A stretch of DNA of 64,000 nucleotides from Ptychodera flava (GCF_041260155.1 NC_091935.1:7741501-7805500), one strand, 5' to 3'; positions 10,944-23,640 are shown, numbered from the stretch's first letter. Program-made: numbers and translations. The notes: generated by a model from the letters alone, not told the origin.

Positions 10944-11620
10944 GAATAAAGACCAGGCTATAGATGTTTTATAACACACCACATGCTCATGTTGTATTGT
11001 TATATAGCTTTTAATGTGTTTTGATATTTTGCACCTCAACAATCCATTGTGACAAGTTTACTGGGCGATGTTTCCACAGCGGTTTCATTTGTACGCGGTA
11101 CCACTTTCTTTCAAAAATATTCTAATATACCTAGCGACATCCTTGGTTGCACTTTAATCTTTCTGTCGATGAGCTGTTCAAGTTCCTACGCTGTTTGAAT
11201 GTTGGAAAATTTTGGAAAATCTGTTTTAGAGAATTGTCGTCACTTGTCCCGGACGCACATCACGTTCTAGTCACCTGCCATTGTTGCAAATCTGAAGACG
11301 ACACTACGGTCACGTGACCGAGCACTTTCCCAAATTTGGTCAGAACTATTTCCCTAGGGAAATAGTATTTCAAAAAATGCCCTCTGACGTCAATTTTTGT
11401 CGATCCGGTGGGGACAAGACGTATCTATTTTCAAGTCACGTGACGTATTCTGGCGAATCACGACACGGCATGAGCAGGTGGCGTGTTATAATTTGATCTA
11501 TACACGGGGATCGTTGCATATTTTCGTGGGATTTAAACCCAAAATTCGGGGAAACTTGTGGGTGACAAATCGATTGAAGATACAGCGCAGCCGAACACAT
11601 CACAAGCTGACAAACAGCAT
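10944..11620. other. Unassigned intergenic DNA
   Basis: No conserved frame or repeat recognised. The short plus-strand open frames from 11314 onward run into the G-rich repeat and do not look like protein. Confidence 0.4.
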
Positions 11621-11825
11621 AAGGGACTGGTCAGTTTCTTCAGCCTGGGGGGGGCCGTGGATTCATGGGGGGGGGGGTCACCCTGTTTTTGACTTTGGTG
11701 ATAGGGGGGGTCACCATGTTTTGAAATGCCCAATAGGGGGGGTCAGTGTGTTTTTGAATTTTGACACAGGCTCATCATTGCCTAAAATGCTAAGTGTCAG
11801 CCACAAAATTCATCATTCAGTTGTA

Positions 11826-12085
11826 TTTTTCGGCGCGCCCTTCGGGCGCGTAACTTTAATAATCAGTCATATTTTTCAGCACGCCCAACTTTAACATATC
11901 AAGCATACATACATCAGAGATATCTGTATGTTCAATATTTTCCAGCGTGCTCTTCAAGCTCATTACTTTAATATATCATACATCTTTCAGCATGCCCTTC
12001 AGGTGCATGACTTTAATATACAAGGCATATATATCAGAGATATCAGGATGTTTCATATTTTTTGGCGCGCCCTTCGGGCGCCATA
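11826..12085. repeat. Internal GCGCCCTTCGGGCGC hairpin repeat
   Basis: About four imperfect units of a hairpin core (GCGCGCCCTTCGGGCGCG at 11831, decayed versions near 11880, 11945 and 11990, and a good copy near 12063). They are separated by TAACTTTAATATATCA and TCAGAGATATC blocks. Decay from a perfect GC hairpin to AT-substituted versions is visible. Confidence 0.65.
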
Positions 12086-12787
12086 CTTTCAGAGATATCT
12101 TGATGTTTGCTAAGTGAAAGTGTACCATTATGAAATCTGCATTTCATATGAAAAGGATGACAAATTCCTGATACTTTTCTGTTCTCTCTGTGAGAATTCA
12201 GTATGAGAAAGCAACATGCACAAATATTTCACAATATATATTTGATACAGTGACTTATTTTAGAGATAGGAAAATGACAAGATATCTTTCCTTCTCATTG
12301 ATGCAATTATTTTCCTTTGTTTCATAGGTTTTCTGTAGAAAGATGCTTTTTTATGAACAAAATAACAGTTAAAAAAGGCAGTTTTTGTCATTATTAGCTG
12401 TGCTTTTATGGTTTCAATGTTACACAAGAAAAGGTCCTCTCAGACACTGTACACATCAGATTTGGCTAAAAAAGCTCTCTATGGCTCCTCAGTAGATTTA
12501 ATTGGATGGTTGGCAAGTCTTAACACCCATCAAAGTTTTTGATTCACTACTTTTTCCTCTTTGATATTAATGATTGACATCCATTTCTGTACAACAGTTC
12601 AGGACATCTGGTTAAGCAGAGAAAGTGTGGAATACATTCACAGCTCATTCAAAATACAGCTCATTCAAAATGTACTGTATTTAAACTTTAAGATTGACAC
12701 TTTGAAATTCCTATCTTACAACTGACATGTCAACAATTTCACTAAAACATAGAATGACTATTTAAAATATAAATATATGTAAAATGT

Positions 12788-12790
<3 letters not shown>

Positions 12791-12841
<51 letters not shown>
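12791..12841. repeat. (AT)n microsatellite
   Basis: Uninterrupted AT dinucleotide repeat inside the 1.4-kb TIR element. Confidence 0.95.
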
Positions 12842-12847
<6 letters not shown>

Positions 12848-13031
12848 GTCCATCTTTTGTTTTACCTTTGTCGCGCCCGGGGGGGGGGTCACCCTGTTTT
12901 AGAAATTTGGAATAGGGGGGGTCACCCTGTTTTCAAAATTTGGAATAGGGGGGGTCAGCCACTTTTTGACGTCGGCAAAAAATAATCCACCGGCCCCCCC
13001 CCCCCCAGGCCGAAGAAACTGACCAGTCCCT

Positions 13032-14550
13032 AATGTCGAGTACGGATGCTGCATGCGACATAGATGACGTTACTAAACTAGGTGAAGATCGTAATGATAT
13101 AGGGGGAGCGCTTCCTAGGAAGGCAAAATAAACAACAAAAGTGACTGCCCCTTAAATGTCACGTCTGCCCCCTAATTTTGATGAATGGGGCAGAAAGTGC
13201 CCCTTTCAATAAACATGCAGAGAAAATACTGATGGACCGTTTAGTTTTTTCGGCTTTGGGGCGGCAAAATCTTGGGGTGGGGGCACACTCTCTTTCGAAT
13301 CCAAAACGGGGTCTTTTTTCAGAAACACTTCGGCGCCAGTGTCTTTTAGGAATATAACAGTTGTGCATGAATGTTTTTTCTCTATGATGATTTATGGTAA
13401 GACCACGTTTCAATATCAGACATGCAACCACGATGCTAACCGAAGATTGTTCATTCTGAATCATTAAAATGTAGTGACAGACAGGCTTGCTTTAATGTGT
13501 TACAGGTTAATGTCATGACTAGTTAAACAGATAAGATATAAGACTGTCACTGTGTAAAAGCTGAACCTGTCCTATTGACCAGCAAGAACGTTGATGATAT
13601 TATGACTTTATTCATCAGCAATACGTGCTGCCTGAATAAAAAGTATATATGCATGCTTTAAAGGGGAAGTTCACCAAGGACGGTTTTACAAATGTGCTAG
13701 TTGCGTGGTCACCTACCCCGGAAAAGCTATTTTCGCTGTTTATAACTCGCGCAATTTTTTACACAAACCGATAAAAATAGTTCAGGAAATTGCTAATGTC
13801 ATTTGAATCATTGGAAAAAGCTCTACTCTTGGAGCTTACATCATGTGATATGGAAGCGACCATCTTCCCATGAGTATGACATTGTCCACTCACCGTCACT
13901 CAAACCAAGCTGTGCGTGTTTACATAACTTTTTATTTATACTGAGTATCCTTGCATAAACGATGAATCACTTATTATGAACTGTAAACTGTCAGATTTTG
14001 TGTTGCTGTTTACTACTGTGTTGCTGTGAGTGGACAATGCGGGACCAAAGCTGTGCATACAGTTTGCTAAACGCATGTGATATGTAGTACCGCTTTTCCG
14101 TGTCAACTTAAGCGGAAATAATTAAACTTTCGGGGAAATTAAAGTTGAAATTCGCAGATTTGAAAATAAGCCACACACTCTCTAGACTATAAAAATAATT
14201 ACAATATTTTGGCCGCGAAGCTGTACGCGAAGCCCCTTTGACTGCAATAAGAGGAAATGCACGACAGTCAGCATGCATAACATGCTAGCCCGCGGTATCA
14301 TACATGGAACAGATTACAATTCACTTCATTTCTGTTGGAAAATGTACTAAAATTAGGATGTCAGTCAAAAAGGCGAGGATAATTAAATAGTGTTCTGTAT
14401 AGCGTAAAAAGTTATAGGAGGGCTCTTATCGTTCGCGTCTGCTCAGACGAAAAGTAATATTTGGCTTTGCACCACTGTCTGTACAAACATGTAACTTTAA
14501 AATATAATTAAGTGTGGAACTAAAGTTATGTTTCATAATTAACATTGCAA
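13032..14550. other. Unassigned intergenic DNA
   Basis: Contains an AAAGGGGAAGTTCACCAAGG block at about 13660 of the type often found at MITE ends, but no partner end was found. No gene is supported. Confidence 0.4.
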
Positions 14551-14880
14551 CTAATTGAACATACCATGTCTATGAACATAAATACAGTTTGTGTTCACAA
14601 TAACATCGACAGAACGACACTTTTCAAAGACGTTGCAAAACTTCAGAAAGTCCTTCGTCACTTGTACAGCATCCAATATAATTCTATCGATTAAAGTATT
14701 GTCATCATCATCTTCGTCAGATTCTATCTTTGGCTCTGTCATGTCACTGTCATTTTTTAGCGTAATTTCAAAAGATTTAACATATTTCTCCCAATTTGAT
14801 TTCCGTGGTTTATCCTTTGTAACAGCTGGAATTTCTCCTTGTTCTATTTATTTGGCATGTTTAACCATATTAAGCTTCAT
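14551..14880 (-). pseudogene. Decayed acidic coding fragment, unknown family
   Basis: A minus-strand frame of about 110 codons with one in-frame stop near its start. It begins MKLNMVKHAK, then stop, then IEQGEIPAVTKDKPRKSNW, and continues through an acidic ESDEDDDDNT stretch to CRSVDVIVNTNC. The sustained frame and amino-acid composition look coding, but the family is not recognised and no splice sites were fixed. It may be an old transposon protein fragment or one exon of a lost gene. Confidence 0.25.
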
Positions 14881-15540
14881 TCTGTACTAAATGTACAATT
14901 TGTACCCACATCAATAAATGCATTTTGCCGTGTATACCGTGCAAAATGCAGGGGTAAATAGAGTATTCAACAATACACGACTAGCCTCTTCCGCCTTTTC
15001 GTAAGGAAAATTGCTTTGCTCGAGGACACATTATTGCAGACATACCGAAGTAACTGGGTACCGAGTGCTCTGGCTACTGCGCTGTGATAACGACTGACAA
15101 ATTACAATTTATTGATGTATTTAATTATTATTTTCAAAGAGATTTACCACTGTATACAAAATGCATGTCTGTAGTGGTCGTGTGCAATTAGATATTTCTG
15201 ACTGACTTTCGAAAACAAAGTAAAAGGAACTTTTACTTTGCATTCTTCTGTTTATATTTCCTAAAGATAAGTTTCATATAGCGTTTATGTATCCACAGTG
15301 CAGCTATCCTACAGCATGAAAGGATTTCTGAACAAATGCAAATCCTGCATTTGACATCACGTTTTGCACCCTTCTTGCTTAAACTCAGTCGAATCCTGCC
15401 AGGAGCCCGCCATTGCTACCGCGCTATTAGCCCTACTCTTCTCTTCCACTATGAGGAAATTCATCTCAACGGGTGATTTATACAGAAACTCTGTTTGTTG
15501 GCATTAAGTACTCTCGGAATTATGGCATTTCAACCTTAAA
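14881..15540. other. Unassigned intergenic DNA
   Basis: No conserved frame or clear repeat structure was seen. Confidence 0.4.
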
Positions 15541-16040
15541 GGCCGGAATCAGGATCACAAACACAAATCTTTGTCGGACTACTAGTATAGCAAAGGCCTG
15601 TGTTTGTCTCACTACGGTATGACTTTGCACGACGCCGGTAAACATATATGCCTTTACGATAGTGGCATTTAAAAAAATACTGTACCTAACTTCCAGTACA
15701 AATATTAATAAGCGTCCTGAAAGACCGAGTGCCGTATATTTGTGACAAACCTAGTGGCATTTTGAAATACTGTGCTTACTTTCAGTACAAATAAACTTCC
15801 TGAAAAACTCGGCTTTGAATATATGAGAAAGATTGTGGCGTTTAAAATACACTGCACCTACCTTCAAGAAAAGCGTCCAGAAAGACCAGTCCTTGAATTT
15901 GTGAGAAGGTTTTCAGTTGATGTCAGACGAACTCATTTTGACCTGTCAGGGAAGCAGAAGTGATATAAAATTTACTTTGCACCTTTCACGTCACCTCGGC
16001 CCAGCTATAGTATTTGATTAGTTGTTCTTTTTCTGTGCCA
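15541..16040. repeat. Flank repeat with three ~80-92-bp tandem units
   Basis: GGCCGGAATCAGGAT at 15541 recurs at 57489. Then come three imperfect units starting near 15661, 15753 and 15834, each with GTGGC(A/G)TTT, AAATAC(T/A)(G/C)TG(C/T)... and CGTCC(T/A)GAAAGACC. A closing block CAGTTGATGTCAGACGA...GACCTGTCAGGGAAGCAGAAGTG is shared with 55990 and 57800. These are diverged relatives of the flank module at 45490 and 59890. Confidence 0.65.
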
Positions 16041-16288
16041 GTCACAGTAAGCGTATCCTGATAAGCGTGAAATGCTACGTTTTTATCACATGCTCAGAAT
16101 GTTGCGCATACCATCGTGAAAACTAGAGCAACGGACTAATTGTAGAAACTACGATCTAACACACTAAGTGGTCAATTAGTCCAGTCATTTACATAAAGGC
16201 TACGCCAGGGGCGGCCAATAAGCTCCGTGTCAAGAAATTTCAACAAATGACGTTTTCAGTGTTTTAAAGAGTAATCATGCTATAGCAT

Positions 16289-16477
16289 AACACGATTTGA
16301 ACTAATTTGGGATAGTTGGATGGTGAAGCAATGTCGGCTTAAACTGCAAAGGTCAGCCAATCTGCTTTTCTCTCTAATATTTAATATTGCAACATTAAGC
16401 TATAGGCCACCTAACACTTTTGAGAAATTTGAAAACTTATGAAGATCCAATTATCCAAAATTAGTTACAATCGCGTT
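16289..16477. mobile_element. MITE, 33-bp TIR family, copy 1
   Basis: 189 bp bounded by AACACGATTTGAACTAATTT at the left and its diverged reverse complement ending AATCGCGTT at the right. The interior (CTGCTTTTCT, TATTGCAACATT, CACCTAACACTTTTGA) matches the copy at 42038-42250. It has no coding capacity. Confidence 0.8.
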
Positions 16478-17086
16478 GTATTTAAAAGCATTTATAAATT
16501 TTCATGTTTTTGAACCGAAAAAATAACTTTGACACTTTATGGGGTCCAATAATTGCAATAAACCATGCACAATTGGTTTGCATTTCAATGATAGAGCAAT
16601 GATTTGGATTAAACGGGAAGTTACAGGAACGTGGAGAACGATAGGCGGATTTCTGATGACGCAGTCATTTGCATACCCTGCAGGGCGGGAGTTGTTGAAT
16701 TCGCATAGCATCGCTTTGACCGTATGATAAATTTGTAAATTTGAATAATCATGATGGGCACTTTCGTGACATATGTGAAGAGGGGTCAAATGTTCGTACA
16801 GGGAACACGTTTTGATCCATATGCGTTCTCCGACAAAAAACGGAACACTTTTTCAGATTATTTTCGACTCAAGTTTAGTGGCTATGTATTCAAAGGCATC
16901 ATATGCAAGATTCAATGACAATGGCCGCTGCAATGGACGCCTGAAATATGCCATAATTATTGGATTCTTGGACCAGACACGGCACGTCCAATCAGTTGCG
17001 TGGCTTTTTTATATTTGCATAGATTTACGATAATCCGGCTTATATAGGTGAAGTTCCTGTTTAAAGTGAATGTCAACATATCAACA

Positions 17087-17091
<5 letters not shown>

Positions 17092-17156
<65 letters not shown>
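17092..17156. repeat. (GA)n microsatellite
   Basis: About 32 uninterrupted GA dinucleotides. Confidence 0.95.
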
Positions 17157-17158
<2 letters not shown>

Positions 17159-18028
17159 CAATAAGCTGACAGACTGCCCGTAAACCCAATGAGAAGAAAT
17201 ACTTTTCTATAGGAAGCCATCAAATGATACGAAGCGGAAGACTGTATGACAGGGAATATTCTCGTACGCCAATGAGAATTATCGATTGCTTTACATATTC
17301 CACTATTTGTATGATGAAAATCTGCCATTAAGCTTAATATGGCTTACCTTATGGAAATAACAGTTTACAAAGATATTTTGATATAACACTGGCAGAAGAG
17401 AAATGTCACACTCTTGGCAGAGTAGCATAGTGAAAGCCCATGGCATTTCTAGTTTCCTTTGTTTCCCCAACCCCACTGTACCTCATTTTGATTATGTTAT
17501 AGTTCGTTATTGTTAGTTGTTTTCCTTTTAGGGAATGGAACTTATGAATACCTCGCAAGACAGCTCTTGGCAGAACAGTCTCGCTTTCCGAACCTCGTTC
17601 GCTTTGCTTTGAACCATCAAAGCAAAGTGCGCCCCTGGCGGTAGGGACAGACATATCGTGGAGCGAAACGACTCGATGCTAAGTCATCCTCCTAAACGTT
17701 TGCGGCGCACTTTTCTAAGATATGTAAGAGCGAAGCTACCGGGGTCTGGAAGTCGAGATTATTGGAAGAATTAGAATTGATCGAGTAGGTTTTGGAATGC
17801 CAGATATTATTCAATTGTTCAAAGCTAAAAGATGACAAACTTGTACTCTGTTTCTATGACAGTAAGGTTTCATGCCTGAAAACTGACATTACAAAAAGTC
17901 TACTTTTGTATTTTATCTGAGTTTGAAAAAAGTACACTTAAGACATGTAACGAATTGACGAAAGATACTGAAGGAGATATTAGCAAATCGTAAACCAATT
18001 TATACGGAATAATTGTTCTATTTTGATA

Positions 18029-18064
18029 TTAGGTAAATAAATAGTTTCCTATTTATTTACCTAA
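18029..18064. repeat. Perfect 16-bp hairpin
   Basis: TTAGGTAAATAAATAG, a 4-nt loop TTTC, then CTATTTATTTACCTAA. AT-rich, with no T-run that would suggest a terminator; significance unknown. Confidence 0.8.
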
Positions 18065-19326
18065 TAAATATTTTCGCTATGAAGAATTACATATTTTTGA
18101 AAATAAATTAGAAAATTTTCACGGATGTTTACAGGACATAATTAAAATCTTCGCTGTATCACAGTAATATCCCGCACATTGTATCACCTTCCTTAGTTTT
18201 GTAAACTTTATTTTGACTGCAATGAAATAACAAATAAAAAGATGGCATTGCAAATGTACCAGACTTCTTTGTTTGAAATTATTTAATTGTACATTTCTTT
18301 CACTCTTGTTTTACATGCTCAAAATGCGTTATGGAATAATCCCTGTCACCACAGAGTCTACATTTTCAAGCAAAGTTACCCCTCTTGTATTGACCGTGGT
18401 TAATAGTCAAGCCTGCGAAAATACATTGAAATGCACAAGAACACTCATAAATGAAGAAAACTGACATATTTTCGAGATCATAAAGCTACCATCTTGATTC
18501 TTCAAAAATTGCAACATAATAAGCGTCAAAATTATATATGTCAGGTACACCGTAAATTTTCCAAAGGCGGCAATACAGCAAAATCTTGTTATTTGCCAAA
18601 ATCCTTTTGCATGGCACTGTTCCTTTCACATTCGAAACAATTCTATCTTTTAGAAGCACTAAACACATTCTTAACAATCTCAAAACTATAAAGTTCTTTC
18701 TTAAGATTGTATATGTAGATATATTACAAATATAGCAACACGATCTGAAACAATTATAAAGCACTACATTTTCTAGGAGAACATTGCAATTAATTTTTCA
18801 CTGAAAGTGGAACAGTCTGTACGTTTTCTGGATTAACAAAACCGACGTATTTTAATTTCATTGACATCCGATCCAACATGAAATTAACATTGCAGAATGA
18901 AAGACCTACCTGTCAACAGACGCCATTTCTCTGAGAAGACAGATCGTACATATTTTAGAGTTTTTCATGACGAGTTTTGTTCCATAATCTATATCGATTG
19001 TTGCTATTGCAGATAATGCACTAGGTTGAGCTTGTTGCAGTAATCGTGGCGAAAAGCAAAACTATGCCTACATCTAAGTTTATGTTCCTTGGGTTAATAA
19101 ACCATTCACTTTAGAATAATCTATAATAGAGTCAGGTTTGTTTAGAGATCAGTGTCTGACGGGCGCTCGGTGATAGACGCTTTTGTAGTAGATCTAAAGC
19201 CTCAACACGGTAAATGAATTAATAGTAATTATCCTTAATAGTTTATATGTAGTATACAGTAAAATGAATGACTGTTTTCACCGACTGGGTATTGATCCCC
19301 TGGATGCAAGGAGTCAAACGTTTGTC

Positions 19327-19517
19327 CTACAATGAAACGATATGGTTCTCTATGAGTGAAACTATGTCTGCTCTGGACAAGGGTGGATCTTGAAGAACTT
19401 CCATAAGCTCCTTGATGGTAACAGGGTATTTTGTAGTCCAGTAGTACAACACTTCACCACAAGGATTTTCACTATTGGAGAACACTTGAACATCTTCAAT
19501 CGAACAGCCAAGTTTAT
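19327..19517 (-). CDS. Unit 2 exon 3: C-terminal half of death domain
   Basis: 191 nt, acceptor TGAAACAG, stop TAG at 19327-19329. The split codon gives Asp, then KLGCSIEDVQVF, NPCGEVLYYWTT, TIKELMEVLQDPPLSRADIV, and it ends IENHIVSL. It is the most diverged death domain of the array but keeps the second Trp and the CGEVL.YW core. It reads on from GDWRDLA of exon 2, giving WRDLADKLGCS, which is closer to canonical death domains than the AEIGCS of units 1, 3 and 4. Confidence 0.9.
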
Positions 19518-20060
19518 CTGTTTCAGGTAAGAGAGTGGAAATAAGAAGTAACATTCTCAACAAATTTAAGGACGGAAAAGTTACACCACAAATAATTTAC
19601 GATCAAGCACTAAGCTTCAATAGACTTTAGTTCTTGTTAGCTTTCTTACTGAAAGTAGGCTGCAAAATCAATGAAAACTAAAGTTGTAAGGAACAAAAAA
19701 CAATGCTGTATTTTGAAATATTACAAAAAGAGCTCGAAATAAATGAATGAAATATCACAAATATAAGTTAAGATCTGATGATATCATAGAGAAAAGGGAA
19801 GACATCCATATATCTAATATTACGATGTGGCAATGTACATGAATTATAGCTGTACTCGTAAACTATTAACATTCAGGATAACGTTATTGTGAAAGTCTTG
19901 CCTTCCAAGACATGCAAGAGCTGATACCTTTTATATGATCTGCCCTAGTTTATGTGGTTATCAAAAGCTAAAATAATCAAGAGCATGAAGTGCCGATGGG
20001 TTTTCTAAATGTGCCTGTCTGCAGTGTATTATCTGATTATTTGAGACCTATTTTTCCGTC

Positions 20061-20139
20061 CATACATACATACATACATACATACATACATACATACATA
20101 CATACATACATACATACATACATACATACATACATACAT

Positions 20140-20174
<35 letters not shown>
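20061..20174. repeat. (TACA)n then (CA)n microsatellite in unit 2 intron 2
   Basis: About 24 tetranucleotide units followed by nine CA units, inside the 890-bp second intron (19518-20407). Open frames over this tract on either strand are repeat artefacts. Confidence 0.95.
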
Positions 20175-20407
20175 TTTGGCGTGAAGCCAGGCGTACGTGT
20201 GTGCGAACGTACGTGAAGGAATGCATATTTACACATATTATTTTATCCAGAATGTAATGTAACACGAAAGGCGTCATCATCCGTCAACTGAAACAGTTAA
20301 ACTGAACAAATCTGTTTTGTAGGTTTCGTGCTAATAAATCAATACTTCTGTGATTTGGGTGACAAACGTGTGATGCAAATATTATATTAAATTTGCAAAC
20401 GGTTTAC

Positions 20408-20552
20408 CTGCTAAATCTCGCCAGTCACCAGCAATCACATTTTCTACGTTCAATCTATTACATATTTGCTTATGTAGCGTCGGTGGCATGTCAATGATCT
20501 TTCCGTCCCGATGCATCTTTGCTTTGGCCGTCTGATGTATTCTTGTCGCAAT
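20408..20552 (-). CDS. Unit 2 exon 2: linker and first half of death domain
   Basis: 145 nt between acceptor TTCTTCTGCAG and donor GTAAAC, phases 0 and 1 as in the other units. It encodes IATRIHQTAKAK (variable linker), then MHRDGKIIDMPPTLHK and LNVENVIAGDWRDLA. The polypyrimidine acceptor is the best in the array. The non-G base after GTAAA in the donor is slightly weaker than the GTAAGC of the other units. Confidence 0.9.
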
Positions 20553-21467
20553 CTGCAGAAGAACGCAAATAAGGAACAATCCTTTAATAATAATAAAAAA
20601 TTTTACTGACTGTCTTTTGCATATTCTTATATGAAGCAATTATGCAACTTAGTCACTTGTTTTCAGTCGACGTACGTATTGCCAGTAGGTAAATGTATCA
20701 TCATGGTAAACCTGAATCCTGTGTAACAGTTCAATATGAAGTTCTCTTCGAGGTGCTTGTCGACTATAATAATGAGAAGACGTGGACGTTTAGCTCGCAA
20801 TATGTGTCACCTCCTCCCCTTACAATATTTGACAATGTTCTTTGAAGATACTACGCGCATCGAGAAGGAATGCTTTAACTTTTGCTCGACCATGCTCTTA
20901 CCAAATCAGGGGTCACAGTGCAGATGTTGTTACAAGAGATATAAAGAATCTAATAGTGCTCAATATTCGACATTTAAAGTGGCAGCCCTGCCTATGTAAA
21001 CTCAGTTAGGAAAACGAAAATTCTTCCTTTTTATGAAACACTCAGAAGGTGAATTTTTTTAATACTAAAATGAGCCCTCCCCAAACAAAGTGGTAGAGCA
21101 GAATAATATTGAAACACATTCGAGACTGTGAATATTTGTATCCGATGCGTATTCTAACGTGTAAGTCGGTCATTAACACTCAAAATAAGGTTGAAGTGTT
21201 ACATACTATCCACACTTATTAGCACGATTTGAACTAATTTGGGATTACCACATGTGTGGCAGGATGCGCTTACTATTTTTGAAACACCTGACATCACGTC
21301 TGGGCCTTTTGTCCAGGGGTCCATATATCTTTCTTTCATGAATTTGACTTTGTTGTATGTACCGGTGCTTTAATGTCTGTTCTATGCTGTTTTGTATCTA
21401 TGTTTATAACTAGTGTACTACGAATTGTGACCTAGTGTTGTGGATTACGGATATGATTGCGATTATT

Positions 21468-22278
21468 TATCATATACCCATGCCCATATTGCTACATCCT
21501 AGTGACGTTCGCCGTAAAATATCAGCCGTGATATTTCACGGTAAACGTCGATATATGCACGATGAACGTCATCAGTTTTAGAGCTTTCCCGAACTACATC
21601 AGCAGTTTGTTGGTAAACAACGTAAACAACAAAATGGCTGCCGCTCCCCGCCTGCGAAGCGATGTCGCCGACGTAAAAACTTGAAGGGCTTCGAGGAACA
21701 CTAGTATTTCTGGTTGCAAAATACGGGAATATCACGTTGAGTCTTGAAATTTTTTCCCATGGTATTATTTTGGTCAAGTTCTAGCAAACATTCTGCCGTT
21801 CGCACGGCGCCGGCACTGTGCACGGTCTCCACCGAACAGGTAGTGAGCGCGTGGCGTGACAGCGATGTCGCGCGCGACGACTGTTGACATGGCAACTCGA
21901 AGGGTAAACTAACAAAATGGCGTCCTCTCCGCGCGAGCTCCGTGCCGTACGACGATCGAAATCAGGATAGATTTAAAAGCTGAGCAGTTTTTGATCGGGT
22001 ACAGTTGCAATTGCATATTGCACCTTAAAATATTCCTGCTGTATGACGATTTTTGTATCCCGGTGTCTTTCTTATTGGGTTTCATTGAGATATGGACGAC
22101 TTGCAGCGATGTCGCGCGTGATTGTTGACATCTTCGTCGAATACTTTATGAATGAAGCCTGTTCACATAAACATTCTGATATTTATGCGCAAGGCGTAAT
22201 AAAGTAAAGCCTCAAAATTTAAGGTTTTTCGTTCTATTAATGAAAATTCCCTAAAATTATAGGCATGGGTATATGATA
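21468..22278. mobile_element. 811-bp TIR element (TATCATATACCCATG family)
   Basis: Starts TATCATATACCCATGCCCAT and ends with the reverse complement AGGCATGGGTATATGATA. An internal block (GACGTT(C/T)...TATCAGCCGTGATATT...AAAATGGCTGCCGCT) recurs inverted at 49860-50165 and 56720-57038. It has no protein frame. It sits next to the palindrome at 22283-22434, and the same pairing recurs at the other two sites. Confidence 0.75.
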
Positions 22279-22282
22279 AATC

Positions 22283-22434
22283 GGTTATTACCCAATATCG
22301 CCTGTTCCTTGTGTCGTATCAGCATTCGTGTCATTTGTGCTGCGTCAGACACTCGACTTCGTCTCGTGTCTGACGCAGCACAAATGACACTCATGCTGAT
22401 ACGACACAGGAACAGGCGATATTGGGTAATAACC
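22283..22434. repeat. ~152-bp near-perfect palindrome
   Basis: Begins GGTTATTACCCAATATCGCC and ends with its reverse complement. The arms differ at only a few positions and meet at CACTCGACTTCGTCTCGTG. Copies are at 49758-49859 (one arm plus centre) and 56147-56283. Confidence 0.85.
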
Positions 22435-23059
22435 TCTAATTATCGTTGATTGTCCAAATTTATTTAGGGTGTTAGGTGTCCAATAGCTGAAACTTGCATA
22501 ATTACAAATTATTCATTAAAAACAATTGTATGGCAAAGACAAAAAGCATCTTAGCTTATATTGGCAGATTAAACCAACAACATTAGGCTGTGTTCATAAA
22601 TAACGGTGGGGGGCCGGAGGAATGGTGATTAAATTCTTTTAAGATCCCCTTCATAGCCTCAAAAATGTTTCATGTCCGCCGTCTAAATGATCAATATTTG
22701 TCAAGTCCCTCCATTATCATATAGCCGCATATTAATAAGGGATGCAGGCAAAGAAATGATAAATATATATTAGCAGTTCTGCTCTCTGATTTCGACACTA
22801 TGTGTTATTAGCAGGTTGTAGGCCTACAGCAATATTCCTATATCAAGTTCTTAAATTGATTCATTTTAACACATTGCCCCAGTGGACTTTTTTGATTTAT
22901 CAGTTTCAGTTGACTTGAGTTAGTCCAACTTTGACCAGTTCAATGACACCTGCTGAAGAGTACACAAAATGACCATTATGAGAGAGTAAAGAAATTGTAA
23001 ATTCCTGGCTTCATTTTGCCGTTTTGTGGAATTGTGTGAATGCCAGTATGTAGTTATAG

Positions 23060-23640
23060 TGACACTGCAATAGCAGAGCTGTAGCTGTATTAACTTTGAT
23101 TCAGCTTGCCAGTCGAGTGTGTGTATGTGTAGCGTGCATTTGTATCACTGACAAATGACTTTCAGTCTTGAATCTAATTCAATTATCAGCCAAAGTTTAC
23201 ATATACAGGCTATATTGTGTGTCTCAGCATGCTGTTGCAAGACAGTAAGAAACTGTATTTGAGATATCGCATAGCTATATTGAAAAAATACCAACAGTTG
23301 CAGCTTCTGCTCCATTACTATGTCCACTTGTTTATCGAAAAATCATACATATTTTCATTTTTTCGAGATCAAAGTCATGAAACCGAGTGACATAATGGTT
23401 CTTGATCTTGTTCAATTATTGATAGAACTAGAACAATTGGATGATATAAAAATATTATTCACTTTACATTATCTACCAAACCTTAATCGGAAAGTGTAAA
23501 AAGTACAAGGGAACCAAAATATTTCCAGGTCCCCCTATAGACGGAGAAAAAATTTCAAGTCCCGCCTCCACTACCCCGAAAAATTTCGAATCCCCCTGAA
23601 TGATTTCTCTTGCCCCTCACCGTTTTTGGTTTTGTAAACG
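23060..23640. repeat. Dispersed repeat with C-rich tail, copy B
   Basis: Diverged copy of 60-560 in the same orientation, within intron 1 of unit 2. Open frames over it are not conserved. Confidence 0.6.

Larger units (their letters stand above)
11621..13031. mobile_element. 1.4-kb non-autonomous TIR element with poly-G ends
   Basis: The left end AGGGACTGGTCAGTTTCTTC at 11622 is mirrored by GAAGAAACTGACCAGTCCCT ending at 13031. Inside both termini lie G(n)/C(n) runs and GGGGGGGTCACCCTGTTTT repeats. The interior has GC-rich hairpin repeats (11826-12085) and an (AT)n tract. No transposase frame is present. A related end is at 33785-33812. Target duplications are not clear. Confidence 0.75.
16478..19326. 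other. Intergenic DNA beyond unit 2
   Basis: Apart from the (GA)n tract and a small perfect hairpin, nothing is recognised. The 3' flank that is conserved in units 1, 3 and 4 is not visible after the unit 2 stop codon, consistent with unit 2 being the oldest or most rearranged copy. Confidence 0.5.

Noticed and set aside
11397..11894. 165-codon plus-strand frame
   Set aside because: It reads through the G-run repeat and the hairpin of the 1.4-kb TIR element; glycine-rich low complexity without a domain.
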